Notes under the pieces: generated by a model
What the model saw: the letters and a program-made list of their open reading frames with translations, nothing else
Databases searched by the model: none
Told to the model about the DNA's origin: nothing
DNA from: JANNNF01 sp040385825
GTDB lineage: Bacteria; Pseudomonadota; Alphaproteobacteria; Rhodobacterales; Rhodobacteraceae
Direction of reading: 5' to 3'
Length of the DNA stretch: 64,000 bases
Assembly (NCBI GenBank): GCA_040385825.1
Contig: JAZKGQ010000028.1
Coordinates: 1 to 64,000 of the forward strand
Program-made: the position numbers and the translations under genes
Part shown: positions 1-8,418 of the stretch, in pieces
Numbering within the stretch: position 1 is the first letter of the stretch
Layout of the letters: every line of letters starts with the position of its first letter

Positions 1-231
1 GAAAATGGCCGCGTAAGTTCTACGAATGCACCCTGTTAGAAATGGGGGGATTACCCTCGCATGCGGGGTGCGCGGGCAGCGCAAGTTGTTGCGCACGTTC
101 TTCCAGGTCGGGCACGCCACCGAACGTCCGACCATTCCGCATTTACCCGTCGACTTCCGCGCTGAAGCAAGCGGTGCTGGTTGCGCCACCCACCTCTGCT
201 GTGGGCTGGCCGGGTGCGAAATGAGGCCAGA
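1..231. other. left-edge sequence, no supportable gene
   Basis: Short open frames run through these bases on both strands, but none matches a family I recognise. All look like byproducts of high G+C. In one forward frame a stop codon falls at 15-17, which could be the last codons of a gene starting left of the window; that cannot be tested here. The stretch lies inside the presumed mobile island that also carries the DUF2924 gene and the recombinase. Confidence 0.3.
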
Positions 232-729
232 ATGCGGATCAGAATGGAACGTCGACAAAAGGTCGGGGCGCAGCAGGTCGGGCACACGGCAGCCACGGTT
301 GTACAGCTTGACCGCGACGGGCTTGTCGCCTTGTGGTCAGAGATCATGGGCAGCGAGGCCCCCCGCGGCATGAGCCAAGCCTTGCTGCACGCTTTCCTCG
401 CCTTTGAGGTTCAGCAGCGGTCAGGCGGAGGCCTGACCAAAGCGGATCTGGATCGGTTGGAACGGATCGGCACGGGCAAACTGCGGGCGGTCGCACCCAA
501 GATGAGCGCCGGCGCAAGGTTCTTGCGGGAATGGAACGGCGTTACCCATGTGGTTGAACGGACCGCCGCCGGGTACCTGTGGAACGGCAAGACTTTTGCC
601 TCTCTGTCCGCCATTGCCAAAGACATCACCGGCGCGCACTGGTCGGGGCCAAGGTTCTTCGGGGTTCATAAGGCGGCGGCGGTCGGCAAACCTCCCGGCG
701 CGCGACGCCGATCGGGAGCGCAGGCATGA
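232..729 (+). CDS. DUF2924 family protein, recombinase companion
   Basis: About 165 residues. DUF2924 proteins are small alphaproteobacterial proteins almost always coded just before a large serine recombinase. Their biochemical role is unknown. The family pattern is visible in the second half: a helix-rich block around LWSEIMGSEAPRGMSQALLH, then GARFLREWNGVTHVV, then a C-terminal segment with YLWNGKTFASLSAIAKDITG and HWSGPRFFG. The gene overlaps the recombinase start by 4 bp (ATGA at 726-729), so translation is probably coupled. I chose ATG 232 because the family core begins soon after; ATG 244 and an upstream TTG at 181 are alternatives. Family assignment is fairly sure; function is not known. 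Confidence 0.75.
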   Translation: MRIRMERRQKVGAQQVGHTAATVVQLDRDGLVALWSEIMGSEAPRGMSQALLHAFLAFEVQQRSGGGLTKADLDRLERIGTGKLRAVAPKMSAGARFLREWNGVTHVVERTAAGYLWNGKTFASLSAIAKDITGAHWSGPRFFGVHKAAAVGKPPGARRRSGAQA

Positions 730-2455
730 ACGCCCCCTCGCCACCCAGCCGAAGCCTTGCCGTGCGCTGTGCGATCTATACCCGCAAATCCTCGGACGAA
801 GGGCTGGAACAGGGCTTCAACTCGCTGGATGCGCAATACGAGGCTTGCGCGGCCTATGTCGCCAGCCAACGTCATGAGGGTTGGAAGCTCCTGCCCGAGC
901 GCTTTGACGACGGCGGCTTGTCCGGCGGCACCATGGAGCGCCCCGCCTTGCAACGCCTGCTGGCCGAGGTTGATGCCGGGCGCATCGGCATGATCGTGGT
1001 TTACAAGATTGACCGCTCACCCGCTCGCTTGCAGACTTTGCGCGGCTGGTCGAACAACTGGATCGCAGGGGCTGCTCCTTCGTCTCGGTGACGCAGGCCT
1101 TCAATACCTCGACATCCATGGGGCGATTGACCCTCAATGTACTGCTGTTCTTTGCACAATTCGAACGAGAGGTCACCGCGGAACGAATTCGCGACAAGAT
1201 CGCCGCTTCTAAGCGCAAGGGCCTGTGGATGGGCGGCACACTGCCACTGGGGTACGATCCCCCCAAAGACCCTCTCAAGGCCCGTGTGCTACAGATCAAT
1301 CCCACCGAGGCCAAAACCGTGCGTCGGCTGTTTGACCTCTACCTCACGGCAGGCAGCTTGGGTGCCACACGGATCGCTGCGGCCGAGCAGGGCCTCAGCC
1401 CGCGCAAATCCGATCATGCAGCAGAGGAGGCACCCGGAGCACCCATCGCCCCATTCTCAAACGGTCAATTGCACTATCTGCTGACCAACCCGGTCTATCG
1501 CGGCTTGATCCGCCACAAGGCCTTGGTCCATCCCGGCCAACACGAGGCGATTATCGACGATGTCCTGTGGTCGGCCGTGCAGACCAAGCTGCAAGAGACC
1601 GCAGCCCGCAAGCGTCAGCGATCTGTCGCCACCGATGTTGCGACTGAAGCGGCGTCCACATCAATCGCGCCGCAAAACTCTGTCGAACCCTCAGCGCCCC
1701 TGATGGCGAAGCTGTTTGATGAGACCGGTGAACGCCTGACCCCCAGTCACACCAACCGCCACAACCGCCGCTTTCGCTATTACATCTCCCGCCGTCTGAT
1801 CACCAAGGGCGCGGATCCAACGGGCTGGCGCTTGCCAGCGCCTCATCTGGAAGCCGTGGTGCTTGAAGCGCTGCGAGGCCATCTGCGCACCCGGGCGGAA
1901 CAACACGATGTCCTCCTGCGACCAGAGGCCAATACGGCAAGCCTTTTGGCCGACGCTTTGATTAGGCTTTCCGCGGAGACACCAGCCCAAGACCTCTGGC
2001 CCCTCATCGCCGAGGTACATATCGCCGCGGGCAGCATTGTCTTGCACGTCAGCCGGGATGTTTTGGCCCAGACGCTTGGCCTGCAGCCTGATGCCCTGAA
2101 CCCCGATGTGATGAGCGTTCAACACGCCTTTCAGCGCCGTCGTCGCGGCGCCGAAACCCGCTTGGTCACCGGCACTCCCGCCCCTCAGCCTGATCTTGTT
2201 CTGGAGCAGAACCTTGCCCGCGCGCATCGCTGGGCCAAGCGGTTGCGCCGCGGGGAAACCTTGAGCAGCATCGCCGCGTCCGAAGCCTGCTCAGACAGCT
2301 TTGTCCGATCACGCCTCAAATTGGCCTTTCTGGCCCCGAATCTTCAACGCGCCATCCTTGACGGCACAGCACCACCTCATCTGACCACCAATCTCATCGT
2401 GCACACGCCCCTGTCACACGACTGGACTGAGCAGATGACAGCTCTGGGCCTCTAG
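726..2455 (+). pseudogene. large serine recombinase, frameshifted
   Basis: Site-specific recombinase of the large serine (resolvase/invertase) family, likely the integrase of the island at the left edge. The N-terminal catalytic domain begins with AIYTRKSSDEGLEQGFNSLD, which contains the Arg-Lys-Ser active-site motif, and continues to VVYKIDR. There the frame breaks: the reading frame resumes as LTRSLADFARLVEQLDRRG only if one C is restored between 1016 and 1017, in a run that reads GACCGC then TCACC. Unrepaired, the first frame stops at 1089-1091. The rest is intact: the end of the catalytic domain (FNTSTSMGRLTLNVLLFFAQ), a recombinase domain (GTLPLGYDPP ... LLTNPVYRGLIRHKA) and a C-terminal region. 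The repaired protein would be about 576 residues, normal for the family. A sequencing error is possible; otherwise the enzyme is dead. Confidence 0.85.
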
Positions 2456-2633
2456 CCCGCAACGCCCAATACCGCAAACCGCACCGCGTTTGTGGGCCGC
2501 AGAGACGGACGGCAGATTTGCCGAAACTCCCCACGCCAAGTGCCGTCTCAGAGACCAAATCCCGTGTGCAAGCCGCGGATATGACCGGGCAATTCCGCGC
2601 CGGATCCAAAGATGCTCAACCTAGGATTGTGGT

Positions 2634-2723
2634 TGGCGGATCGATAGGGATTCGAACCCTAGAGACGGTTCCCCGCCTACACACTTTCCAGGCGTGCGCC
2701 TTCGACCACTCGGCCACCGATCC
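2634..2723 (-). tRNA. tRNA-Ser (anticodon GGA)
   Basis: Read on the minus strand, the gene begins GGATCGGTGGCCGAGTGGTC and ends in CGATCC-G-CCA with an encoded CCA. The acceptor stem pairs over seven positions (one G-T pair). The anticodon arm reads CCTGGAAAG, giving anticodon GGA, which reads UCC and UCU serine codons. The extra arm is long, as expected for serine, and the T arm carries GGTTCGAATCC. The 3' end faces the recombinase pseudogene, which stops 178 bp away. tRNA 3' ends are frequent integration sites, so this may be the attachment site of the island to its left; the second attachment copy would lie outside the window. Confidence 0.95.
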
Positions 2724-2909
2724 GTTGCGGGGTGTTTAGCGTGGGGAAGGACGGGGGTGCAAGGGGGAAAGCGGGGAAATTGCATGGTTTGCGAGGTGCG
2801 TGCCCTCCGTTTGGGCTGGCAAGGTTCGGCCCCACACCGCACGGCACCACACCGTCCGGTCCCACAGCGTCACCCCACACCGTCCGCCCCCGCAGCCAGC
2901 GCCGCCGCG

Positions 2910-3641
2910 TCAGACCAGCGTGATCGACAACCGGCGGTTCTGGCGGCCCTTGTTTTCGATGCGCCCCACGGCGATGCGGCCGATTTCGCCGGTGCGCGCG
3001 ACATGGGTGCCGCCGCAGGGTTGCAGGTCGATCTCGCCGGCCCCCTGCCCGATCCGCACCAGCCGCACCCGGCCCTGCCCGATCGGCGGGGCGACTTTCA
3101 TCGTCTTGACCAGTCCGGGGTTGGCGCGCATCTCGTCATCGGTGATCCAGCTGTCGGTCACCGCCAGATCGCGGTCGATCAGCAGGTTGAGGTCGGCCTC
3201 GATATCGGCTGTCGTCTCGGGCGGGTCGGGCATGTCGAAATCCAGACGGCCCCGGTCGGCTCCGATCTGCCCGCCAGTCACCGGCAAGGGCACCACCACC
3301 GAGAGCAGATGCAGCGCGGTATGGACCCGCATCAGGCGGTGGCGGCGGGTCCAGTCCAGCATCTGGCGCACCTCGGCCCCGACCGGCGGCATGGCCAGCG
3401 GCGAGGCCGGCACCAGCGCCACCCCGCCCCCCGCCACCTTGACCGCGGTTGCAATCGGCATCCGCCTGCCATCCCACAGCAGCATGCCGCTGTCGCCGGG
3501 CTGCCCCCCGCCGGTCGGATAGAACACGGACCGGTCGACGACCACGCCGCCTTCGGGCGTGTGGGCCAGCACGCGGGCGGTGGCTTCGGTCAGGTAGGGA
3601 TCGTCGCGAAACAACAGGTCAGTGGGCGTGTCGATGGTCAT
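2910..3641 (-). CDS. alanyl-tRNA editing protein (AlaX-type)
   Basis: 243 residues. Free-standing editing enzyme that hydrolyses mischarged tRNA-Ala (Ser-tRNA-Ala or Gly-tRNA-Ala) in the cytoplasm. It is related to the second half of alanyl-tRNA synthetase. The zinc site is visible: HTALH (HxxxH) near residue 117 and CGGTH (CxxxH) near residue 210. The N-terminal FYPTGGGQPGDSG block is typical of this superfamily, and the length suits the medium AlaX type. Its ATG overlaps the stop of the upstream MscS-like gene (ATGA), so it is the last gene of a minus-strand operon with that gene and cysK. The link between cysteine synthesis, osmotic channel and editing is positional only. Confidence 0.88.
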   Translation of the reverse strand: MTIDTPTDLLFRDDPYLTEATARVLAHTPEGGVVVDRSVFYPTGGGQPGDSGMLLWDGRRMPIATAVKVAGGGVALVPASPLAMPPVGAEVRQMLDWTRRHRLMRVHTALHLLSVVVPLPVTGGQIGADRGRLDFDMPDPPETTADIEADLNLLIDRDLAVTDSWITDDEMRANPGLVKTMKVAPPIGQGRVRLVRIGQGAGEIDLQPCGGTHVARTGEIGRIAVGRIENKGRQNRRLSITLV

Positions 3642-6151
3642 GGGCCTGATCCTTCGTCGGTCTTTTTGGTCGCGCCGTCATTGTCGCGGCCCGATCGGGC
3701 TGCCGGGTCCGCAACAGCATCCGGCAGGACCGACGGGGCAATCCGGTCGGCCAGCCCTGCCAGCACCAGCACGGCATCGGCGGTGCGCTTGGCGTCGGGG
3801 TCGATGGGGGGCATCACCACATGAATGCCGGCTTCGGCGAATTTCTGCATGATCTGATGGTTGATGTCGCTGCGCACCTGCACCGAAAAATTCACATCCC
3901 GCAAGATCAGCCGGATCTCGAAATTCATCAGCAGCGCGGTATAGCCCACAAAGACGACCAGCGGCGGCGGGTTCAGCACGGCCAGAGGCTGGGCTTCGGC
4001 AATCTCGCGCAGCACGGCTTCCACCTTGCGGCTGTCAGAGGCCAGCGCCACCATCACCGGCACGATCAGACGGCCCGACAGGTTGAACCGGGTCCAGTTC
4101 GTCACCTGCCCCGTGATCAGATCGGCATTGGGCACGATCACGTCGTTGCGGTCGAACGTCTCGATCCGGGTCGACCGGACCGAGATCGACCGCACCCTGC
4201 CCTGCACGCCGCCGACCTCGATCCAGTCGCCCTCGCTGACGGGGCGTTCGATCAGCAGGATGATGCCTGAAATGAAGTTCGACACGATGTTCTGCAGGCC
4301 AAAACCGATACCGACCGACAAGGCCCCGGCGACGATGGCAAGGCCCGACAGGTCGATCCCGGCGGCATTGATCGCGACAAGGGCCGCCAGAAATATCCCG
4401 ACATAGCCGACCCCGGCCACCAATGCGGTCTGCCCGCCACTGTCCATCGTGGTCTTGGGCAGGATCGTGGTGCGCAACGCGCCCTGAAACAGCCGGGTGA
4501 TCATGTAGCCGATCACGAAGACCACGGCGAAGACCATGAAATTGGTGGGCGAAATCCGGGTCGCGCCCAGTTGGAACCCTTCGCCAAACCGGGTCCAGAT
4601 TTCGGTGATGTCCGCCAGCCGCGCGCCCCAGATCAGCGCGAACACCGGCAGCGACACCAGCGTCAGCACGAACCCCGCCAGCACGGGCACCAACGCCTCG
4701 CGCCCGGTGGCCTCGTTGCGGGTGACCAGTGCCCAAAGATCGCCGATCAGCCGTTGCAGCACGAACAGCAGCGTCAGCACCCCAAGCGACATGATGGCCG
4801 GATAGATCAGGGCGCTGGCCGCCTGCACATAGCCGAAGCCCGCCAGCACCGGGGCCAGCAGCCCGACCACGCCGACCCCCTGCCCCACGAAGGCCAGCAG
4901 GCGCAGGCTGTAGCTTTGCCCCCCCGCAGCCGAGGCAGGCGTCTGCGGGGGGGCCGCCGCCTGTTCGCGCGCAGGCAGGCGCAGCAAGGCCCCCATCCGC
5001 CACAGCACCAGCCCCGCCGACAGCAGGATGGGAAACGACAGGACCGAGGTGGTCGCATCGGAATAGGCCTGCGCGTTCATCGCGGCATAGCGCAGCGCCT
5101 CGACGGCGATCATCAGGCCCAACAGCACCGACAGGAACCGCCCCTCGGCCCGCCGTTCGGGCGACAGGTTCAGGAAATCCTGTTGCAGCTCCGCCTTCGG
5201 AAAGGCCCGGCTGCCCAGCCAGATCGCCACGAACAGCGCGAACCCCGCCGTGGTCAGCATCGCGTTGACCGATGTGCCGATCTCGCCCAGCATCCCCGAC
5301 CGCAGCGCCGCCGTGCTCAGCGCAAGCACCCCAAGTGTCGGCACCAGAATCTGGCCAAGCGACGCGATCAGCCCCCAGACCTGACGCCCCCGCGCCGAAG
5401 ACCGCACCTGCACCCGCAGCGCCAGCTTTTCGATGCCTTGCCGCCCCCGTGTCAGCAACCCTGCGGCCACCACCAGCAGCACAAGGATCAGCGGCAGGTT
5501 ATTATTCAGCGTCTCCCGCGCGTCGGGGTCCGACCAGCCCGACTGGGTTTCATCCCACAGCCGGAACAGCGTGTCGGTCAGCGCGATCACCGCCTCGGGC
5601 CAGTTGGCGGGATTGACGGGCGAGGGCCACAGTTGCAGCAATTCATCCGCCTGCCGTTCGCGCAGGATGCGGTCGATCTCGCGGATCAGGCCATCGGCGC
5701 GGCGGTAGGCTTCTTCGGCGGCGATGCCGGGCGCCTGAACCCGCACCAGTTGTTCGGCCAGCGTCTGGCGGCGGGCGCCGATTTCATCGGCCTCGGTTTC
5801 GCCGTCCTTGGGGGCCGGCCCAAGCGCGTCGATCTGGGTGCGCAGGGTGGCGATGCGGCTGGCATTGGCGCTTTGCGCATTCAGCAGCGCCGCGCGCCAG
5901 TCGGCCAGTTGCCCGCGCAGAGTATCCAGCCGTGTCTGCGCAAGGTCGGTGTCGGCCAGATCGGCCTCGGCGCGGGTGGCCATGGCCTCCCACGCGGAAT
6001 AGTCCATCTCGGCGGCGGGCTTTTCGTCGGCTGCCGCCGGGCTGGGCGCGGTGTTGCCCGTGGTTTGCGCAAAGGCCGCAGGAGCCAGCATCGGGGCCAG
6101 CGCAAGCCCCGCCAGCAGCCCGGCGAAAAGGGTCGCCCGCCAACCGGCCAT
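3638..6151 (-). CDS. MscS-family mechanosensitive channel with DUF3772
   Basis: 837 residues, a large MscS relative of the inner membrane. It begins with a signal peptide (MAGWRATLFAGLLAGLALAP ... AFAQ). A periplasmic helical region of ~200 residues follows, including the DUF3772 domain, then about ten hydrophobic segments, and finally the MscS pore and beta domain. The pore helix region reads SVGIGFGLQNIVSNFISG and the following loop ERPVSEGDWIEVGGVQG, both classic for MscS. Such proteins release solutes on hypo-osmotic shock, although large paralogs may have other roles. The start at ATG 6151 follows the cysK stop by 5 bp; an upstream in-frame extension overlaps cysK and is not credible. 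The 3' end overlaps the AlaX gene by 4 bp. Confidence 0.9.
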   Translation of the reverse strand: MAGWRATLFAGLLAGLALAPMLAPAAFAQTTGNTAPSPAAADEKPAAEMDYSAWEAMATRAEADLADTDLAQTRLDTLRGQLADWRAALLNAQSANASRIATLRTQIDALGPAPKDGETEADEIGARRQTLAEQLVRVQAPGIAAEEAYRRADGLIREIDRILRERQADELLQLWPSPVNPANWPEAVIALTDTLFRLWDETQSGWSDPDARETLNNNLPLILVLLVVAAGLLTRGRQGIEKLALRVQVRSSARGRQVWGLIASLGQILVPTLGVLALSTAALRSGMLGEIGTSVNAMLTTAGFALFVAIWLGSRAFPKAELQQDFLNLSPERRAEGRFLSVLLGLMIAVEALRYAAMNAQAYSDATTSVLSFPILLSAGLVLWRMGALLRLPAREQAAAPPQTPASAAGGQSYSLRLLAFVGQGVGVVGLLAPVLAGFGYVQAASALIYPAIMSLGVLTLLFVLQRLIGDLWALVTRNEATGREALVPVLAGFVLTLVSLPVFALIWGARLADITEIWTRFGEGFQLGATRISPTNFMVFAVVFVIGYMITRLFQGALRTTILPKTTMDSGGQTALVAGVGYVGIFLAALVAINAAGIDLSGLAIVAGALSVGIGFGLQNIVSNFISGIILLIERPVSEGDWIEVGGVQGRVRSISVRSTRIETFDRNDVIVPNADLITGQVTNWTRFNLSGRLIVPVMVALASDSRKVEAVLREIAEAQPLAVLNPPPLVVFVGYTALLMNFEIRLILRDVNFSVQVRSDINHQIMQKFAEAGIHVVMPPIDPDAKRTADAVLVLAGLADRIAPSVLPDAVADPAARSGRDNDGATKKTDEGSGP

Positions 6152-6156
6152 GCGCC

Positions 6157-7191
6157 TTATGCGTCCTCGAACACGGCGGGGATCGCGCGGGCGGCGCGGT
6201 CCAGCCATTCGGGCACCGGCAGGCCCTTTTCGCGCAGGAAGGTCGGGTTGTAGACCTTGGACTGATAGCGGCTGCCGTAATCGCACAGGATGGTGACGAT
6301 CGTATGACCCGGCCCCATTTCCCGCGCCATGCGGATCGCACCTGCGATGTTGATGCCGGTCGATCCGCCCATGCACAGACCTTCCTCGGTCATCAGGTCG
6401 AACACGATCGGCAGCGCCTCGGCATCGGGGATGCGATAGCTGAAATCAGGGGTAAAGCCTTCCAGATTGGCGGTGATCCGCCCCTGCCCGATGCCTTCGG
6501 TGATGGAACTGCCGGGGCTGTCCAGCCGCCCCGTGGTGTAGAACGCATGCAGCGCCGCCCCTTCGGGGTCAGCCAGCCCGATCTTCACGCCCTTGGGCTG
6601 CAAGGCCATGCCGACCCCCGCCAAGGTGCCCCCCGACCCCACGGCGCAGATGAAGCCGTCAACCCGGCCCCCGGTCTGATCCCAGATCTCTGGCCCGGTG
6701 GTCTGGATATGCGACTCGCGGTTGGCGATGTTGTCGAACTGATTGGCCCAGATCGCGCCATTGGGTTCGGTCTTGGCCAGCGCCTCGGCCAGACGGCCCG
6801 AATAGCGGACATAGTTGTTGGGGTTCCTGTAGGGCGCGGCAGGCACCTGCACCAGTTCGGCCCCTGCCAGCCGCAGCATGTCTTTCTTTTCCTGGGACTG
6901 GGTTTCCGGGATCACGATGACCGTCTTGAACCCCATGCTCGCCCCGACCAGCGCAAGCCCGATGCCGGTGTTGCCGGCCGTGCCTTCCACAATGGTACCG
7001 CCCGGTTTCAGCAGACCCTTTGCCACCGCATCGCGGATGATGAACAGCGCGGCGCGGTCCTTGACCGACTGGCCGGGGTTCATGAATTCGCATTTGCCAA
7101 GGATGGTGCAGCCCGTCAGTTCGGACGCCTTCTTCAGCAGCAGCAGAGGGGTGTTGCCGATCGTCTCGGCCAGATCGCTGTTGATCCGCAT
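6157..7191 (-). CDS. cysK: cysteine synthase A
   Basis: 344 residues, PLP enzyme making cysteine from O-acetylserine and sulfide. It has the PLP-lysine segment NPGQSVKDRAALFII (Lys in SVKDR), the phosphate-binding loop GTAGNTGIGLALVG, and the substrate motif GSGGTLAG. The C-terminal tail (YQSKVYNPTFLREKGLP) is longer than in E. coli CysK and is the form I associate with Rhodobacteraceae. ATG 7191 has AAAGGAAT just upstream; longer starts lack the family sequence. It heads a minus-strand operon with the MscS-like and AlaX genes. Work on Rhodobacter sphaeroides found cysK and trgAB both contribute to tellurite resistance; trgAB lies 7 kb away here in a separate operon. Confidence 0.92.
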   Translation of the reverse strand: MRINSDLAETIGNTPLLLLKKASELTGCTILGKCEFMNPGQSVKDRAALFIIRDAVAKGLLKPGGTIVEGTAGNTGIGLALVGASMGFKTVIVIPETQSQEKKDMLRLAGAELVQVPAAPYRNPNNYVRYSGRLAEALAKTEPNGAIWANQFDNIANRESHIQTTGPEIWDQTGGRVDGFICAVGSGGTLAGVGMALQPKGVKIGLADPEGAALHAFYTTGRLDSPGSSITEGIGQGRITANLEGFTPDFSYRIPDAEALPIVFDLMTEEGLCMGGSTGINIAGAIRMAREMGPGHTIVTILCDYGSRYQSKVYNPTFLREKGLPVPEWLDRAARAIPAVFEDA

Positions 7192-7633
7192 GGGGGCATT
7201 CCTTTGTTCCGTCCTCATGGTGTATTGGCCCCGCGCGGCAAACTCAAGAACCGGGGGCGCGGATAAGGACAATCGGGCGATTTCTGCCCTGCGCCCCGAA
7301 CGTTGCCCCAGCCGCACAGGCCTGCCGCCAACGCCGTTCTGCCCTGTTGCCTCTGATGCCCCCCGGAACAGCCGCCTGCCCCGCCACCTTGCGATCCCTG
7401 GCCGGACAGATCAGCCGCAAAGGACGCCCCCCAGACCGGCATCCCCCATATCTGCGACTCGGGGTGAGTGAGATAGCATCGGGGGCAACGACACGCTGCA
7501 AGCCGATGTGATCCCCGGCCTGCCAGCGCCGATGGCCCTGACCGCCAGCCGCTTCATTCTGTACCCCCCTTGCATTTGCAGTCCGGGCGGTGGTCCTGTG
7601 GTGCGGCAGGACGATCCTTCCGGGGGCCATGGG
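7192..7633. other. divergent intergenic region
   Basis: 442 bp between the divergently read cysK and DUF1275 genes. It must hold both promoters. The cysK ribosome-binding site (AAAGGAAT on the minus strand) is the only element I can place. I saw no RNA gene, no repeat and no credible small gene; the open frames crossing it are extensions of antisense frames of the flanking genes. Confidence 0.4.
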
Positions 7634-8386
7634 ATGAAAGCACCGAACCGCAGCCGTTTTCCCGCCCGCCCGATCCGGGCCGCACGGCTGCTGACCGGGC
7701 ATCGCAGGTCGGCCACCGGCGACACCGCGCTGGCCACGCTGCTGGCGGGCATTGCGGGGGCGGCCAATGCGGGCGGGTTTTTCGCGCTTGGCCAGTACAC
7801 CTCGCACATGACGGGGTATCTGTCGCAGCTTGCCGACAATGTGGCGATCCTGAACCTGAAGATCGCGGCGATCAGTGCGCTGGCGATTGCTGCCTTCGTG
7901 GCCGGGGCCGCCTTCAGCACGCTGCTGATCAACTGGGCACGCCAGCATGACGGGCGGCAGCAATATGCCCTGCCTCTGGCCGTGCAGGGCGGTCTGATGG
8001 CCTGCTTTGCGGCGGGTGGTTTGCTTACCACCGAGGCCGGGCGTCTGTTCGCGCTGGCCTGTCTGTGCTTCACGATGGGGATGCAGAACGCCACCATCAC
8101 CAAACTGTCGGGGGCCCGCATCCGCACCACCCATGCCACCGGCATGATCACCGATATCGGCATCGAGCTGGGCCGGGCCGGGTTTGGCCTGCTGCACCGC
8201 CACAGCGGGGTCGCGGCCAACGGGGCCAAGCTGAAGGCGCTGCTGCTGCTGACCTTCGCCTTCATCGCCGGGGGCATCACCGGGGCGGTGGGCTACGGGG
8301 TGATGGGGTTCCTGTTCTCGTTGCCGCTGGCCGGCCTGCTGCTGGCAATTTCGCTGCCCGCCATGATCGGCCGCCCGCAACGCTAG
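7634..8386 (+). CDS. DUF1275 (YoaK-type) membrane protein
   Basis: 250 residues with about six hydrophobic segments. Family signatures are LAGIAGAANAGGFFALGQYTSHMTG near residue 40 (the conserved glycine-rich first helix followed by a threonine-rich turn) and MGMQNATITKLSGARIRTTH near residue 155, the diagnostic DUF1275 motif. Function of the family is unknown; it is an inner-membrane protein. ATG 7634 was chosen because upstream codons do not resemble the family. The gene stands alone, divergent from cysK and convergent with the aminotransferase; a short GC-rich hairpin (8392-8407) follows its stop. Confidence 0.82.
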   Translation: MKAPNRSRFPARPIRAARLLTGHRRSATGDTALATLLAGIAGAANAGGFFALGQYTSHMTGYLSQLADNVAILNLKIAAISALAIAAFVAGAAFSTLLINWARQHDGRQQYALPLAVQGGLMACFAAGGLLTTEAGRLFALACLCFTMGMQNATITKLSGARIRTTHATGMITDIGIELGRAGFGLLHRHSGVAANGAKLKALLLLTFAFIAGGITGAVGYGVMGFLFSLPLAGLLLAISLPAMIGRPQR

Positions 8387-8391
8387 GGGCA

Positions 8392-8407
8392 GCGGCAGTC
8401 CTGCCGC
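8392..8407. terminator. GC-rich hairpin between convergent genes
   Basis: GCGGCAG, TC loop, CTGCCGC: a perfect 7-bp stem between the stop codons of the DUF1275 gene (+) and the aminotransferase gene (-). There is no T-run, so use as a terminator is inferred from position. Confidence 0.4.
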
Positions 8408-8418
8408 CGACCCGCCGG

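Noticed and set aside
1..2723. intact mobile island with both attachment sites
   Set aside because: Only one border is in the window, and I found no second copy of the tRNA 3' sequence within it.
4571..6253. 560-codon open frame on the plus strand
   Set aside because: It is antisense to the MscS-like gene and rich in Gln, His and Arg without any domain.
6151..6376. 75-codon N-terminal extension of the MscS-like protein
   Set aside because: It lies inside cysK, reads as Arg/His/Pro-rich antisense-like residues, and the signal peptide begins at ATG 6151.
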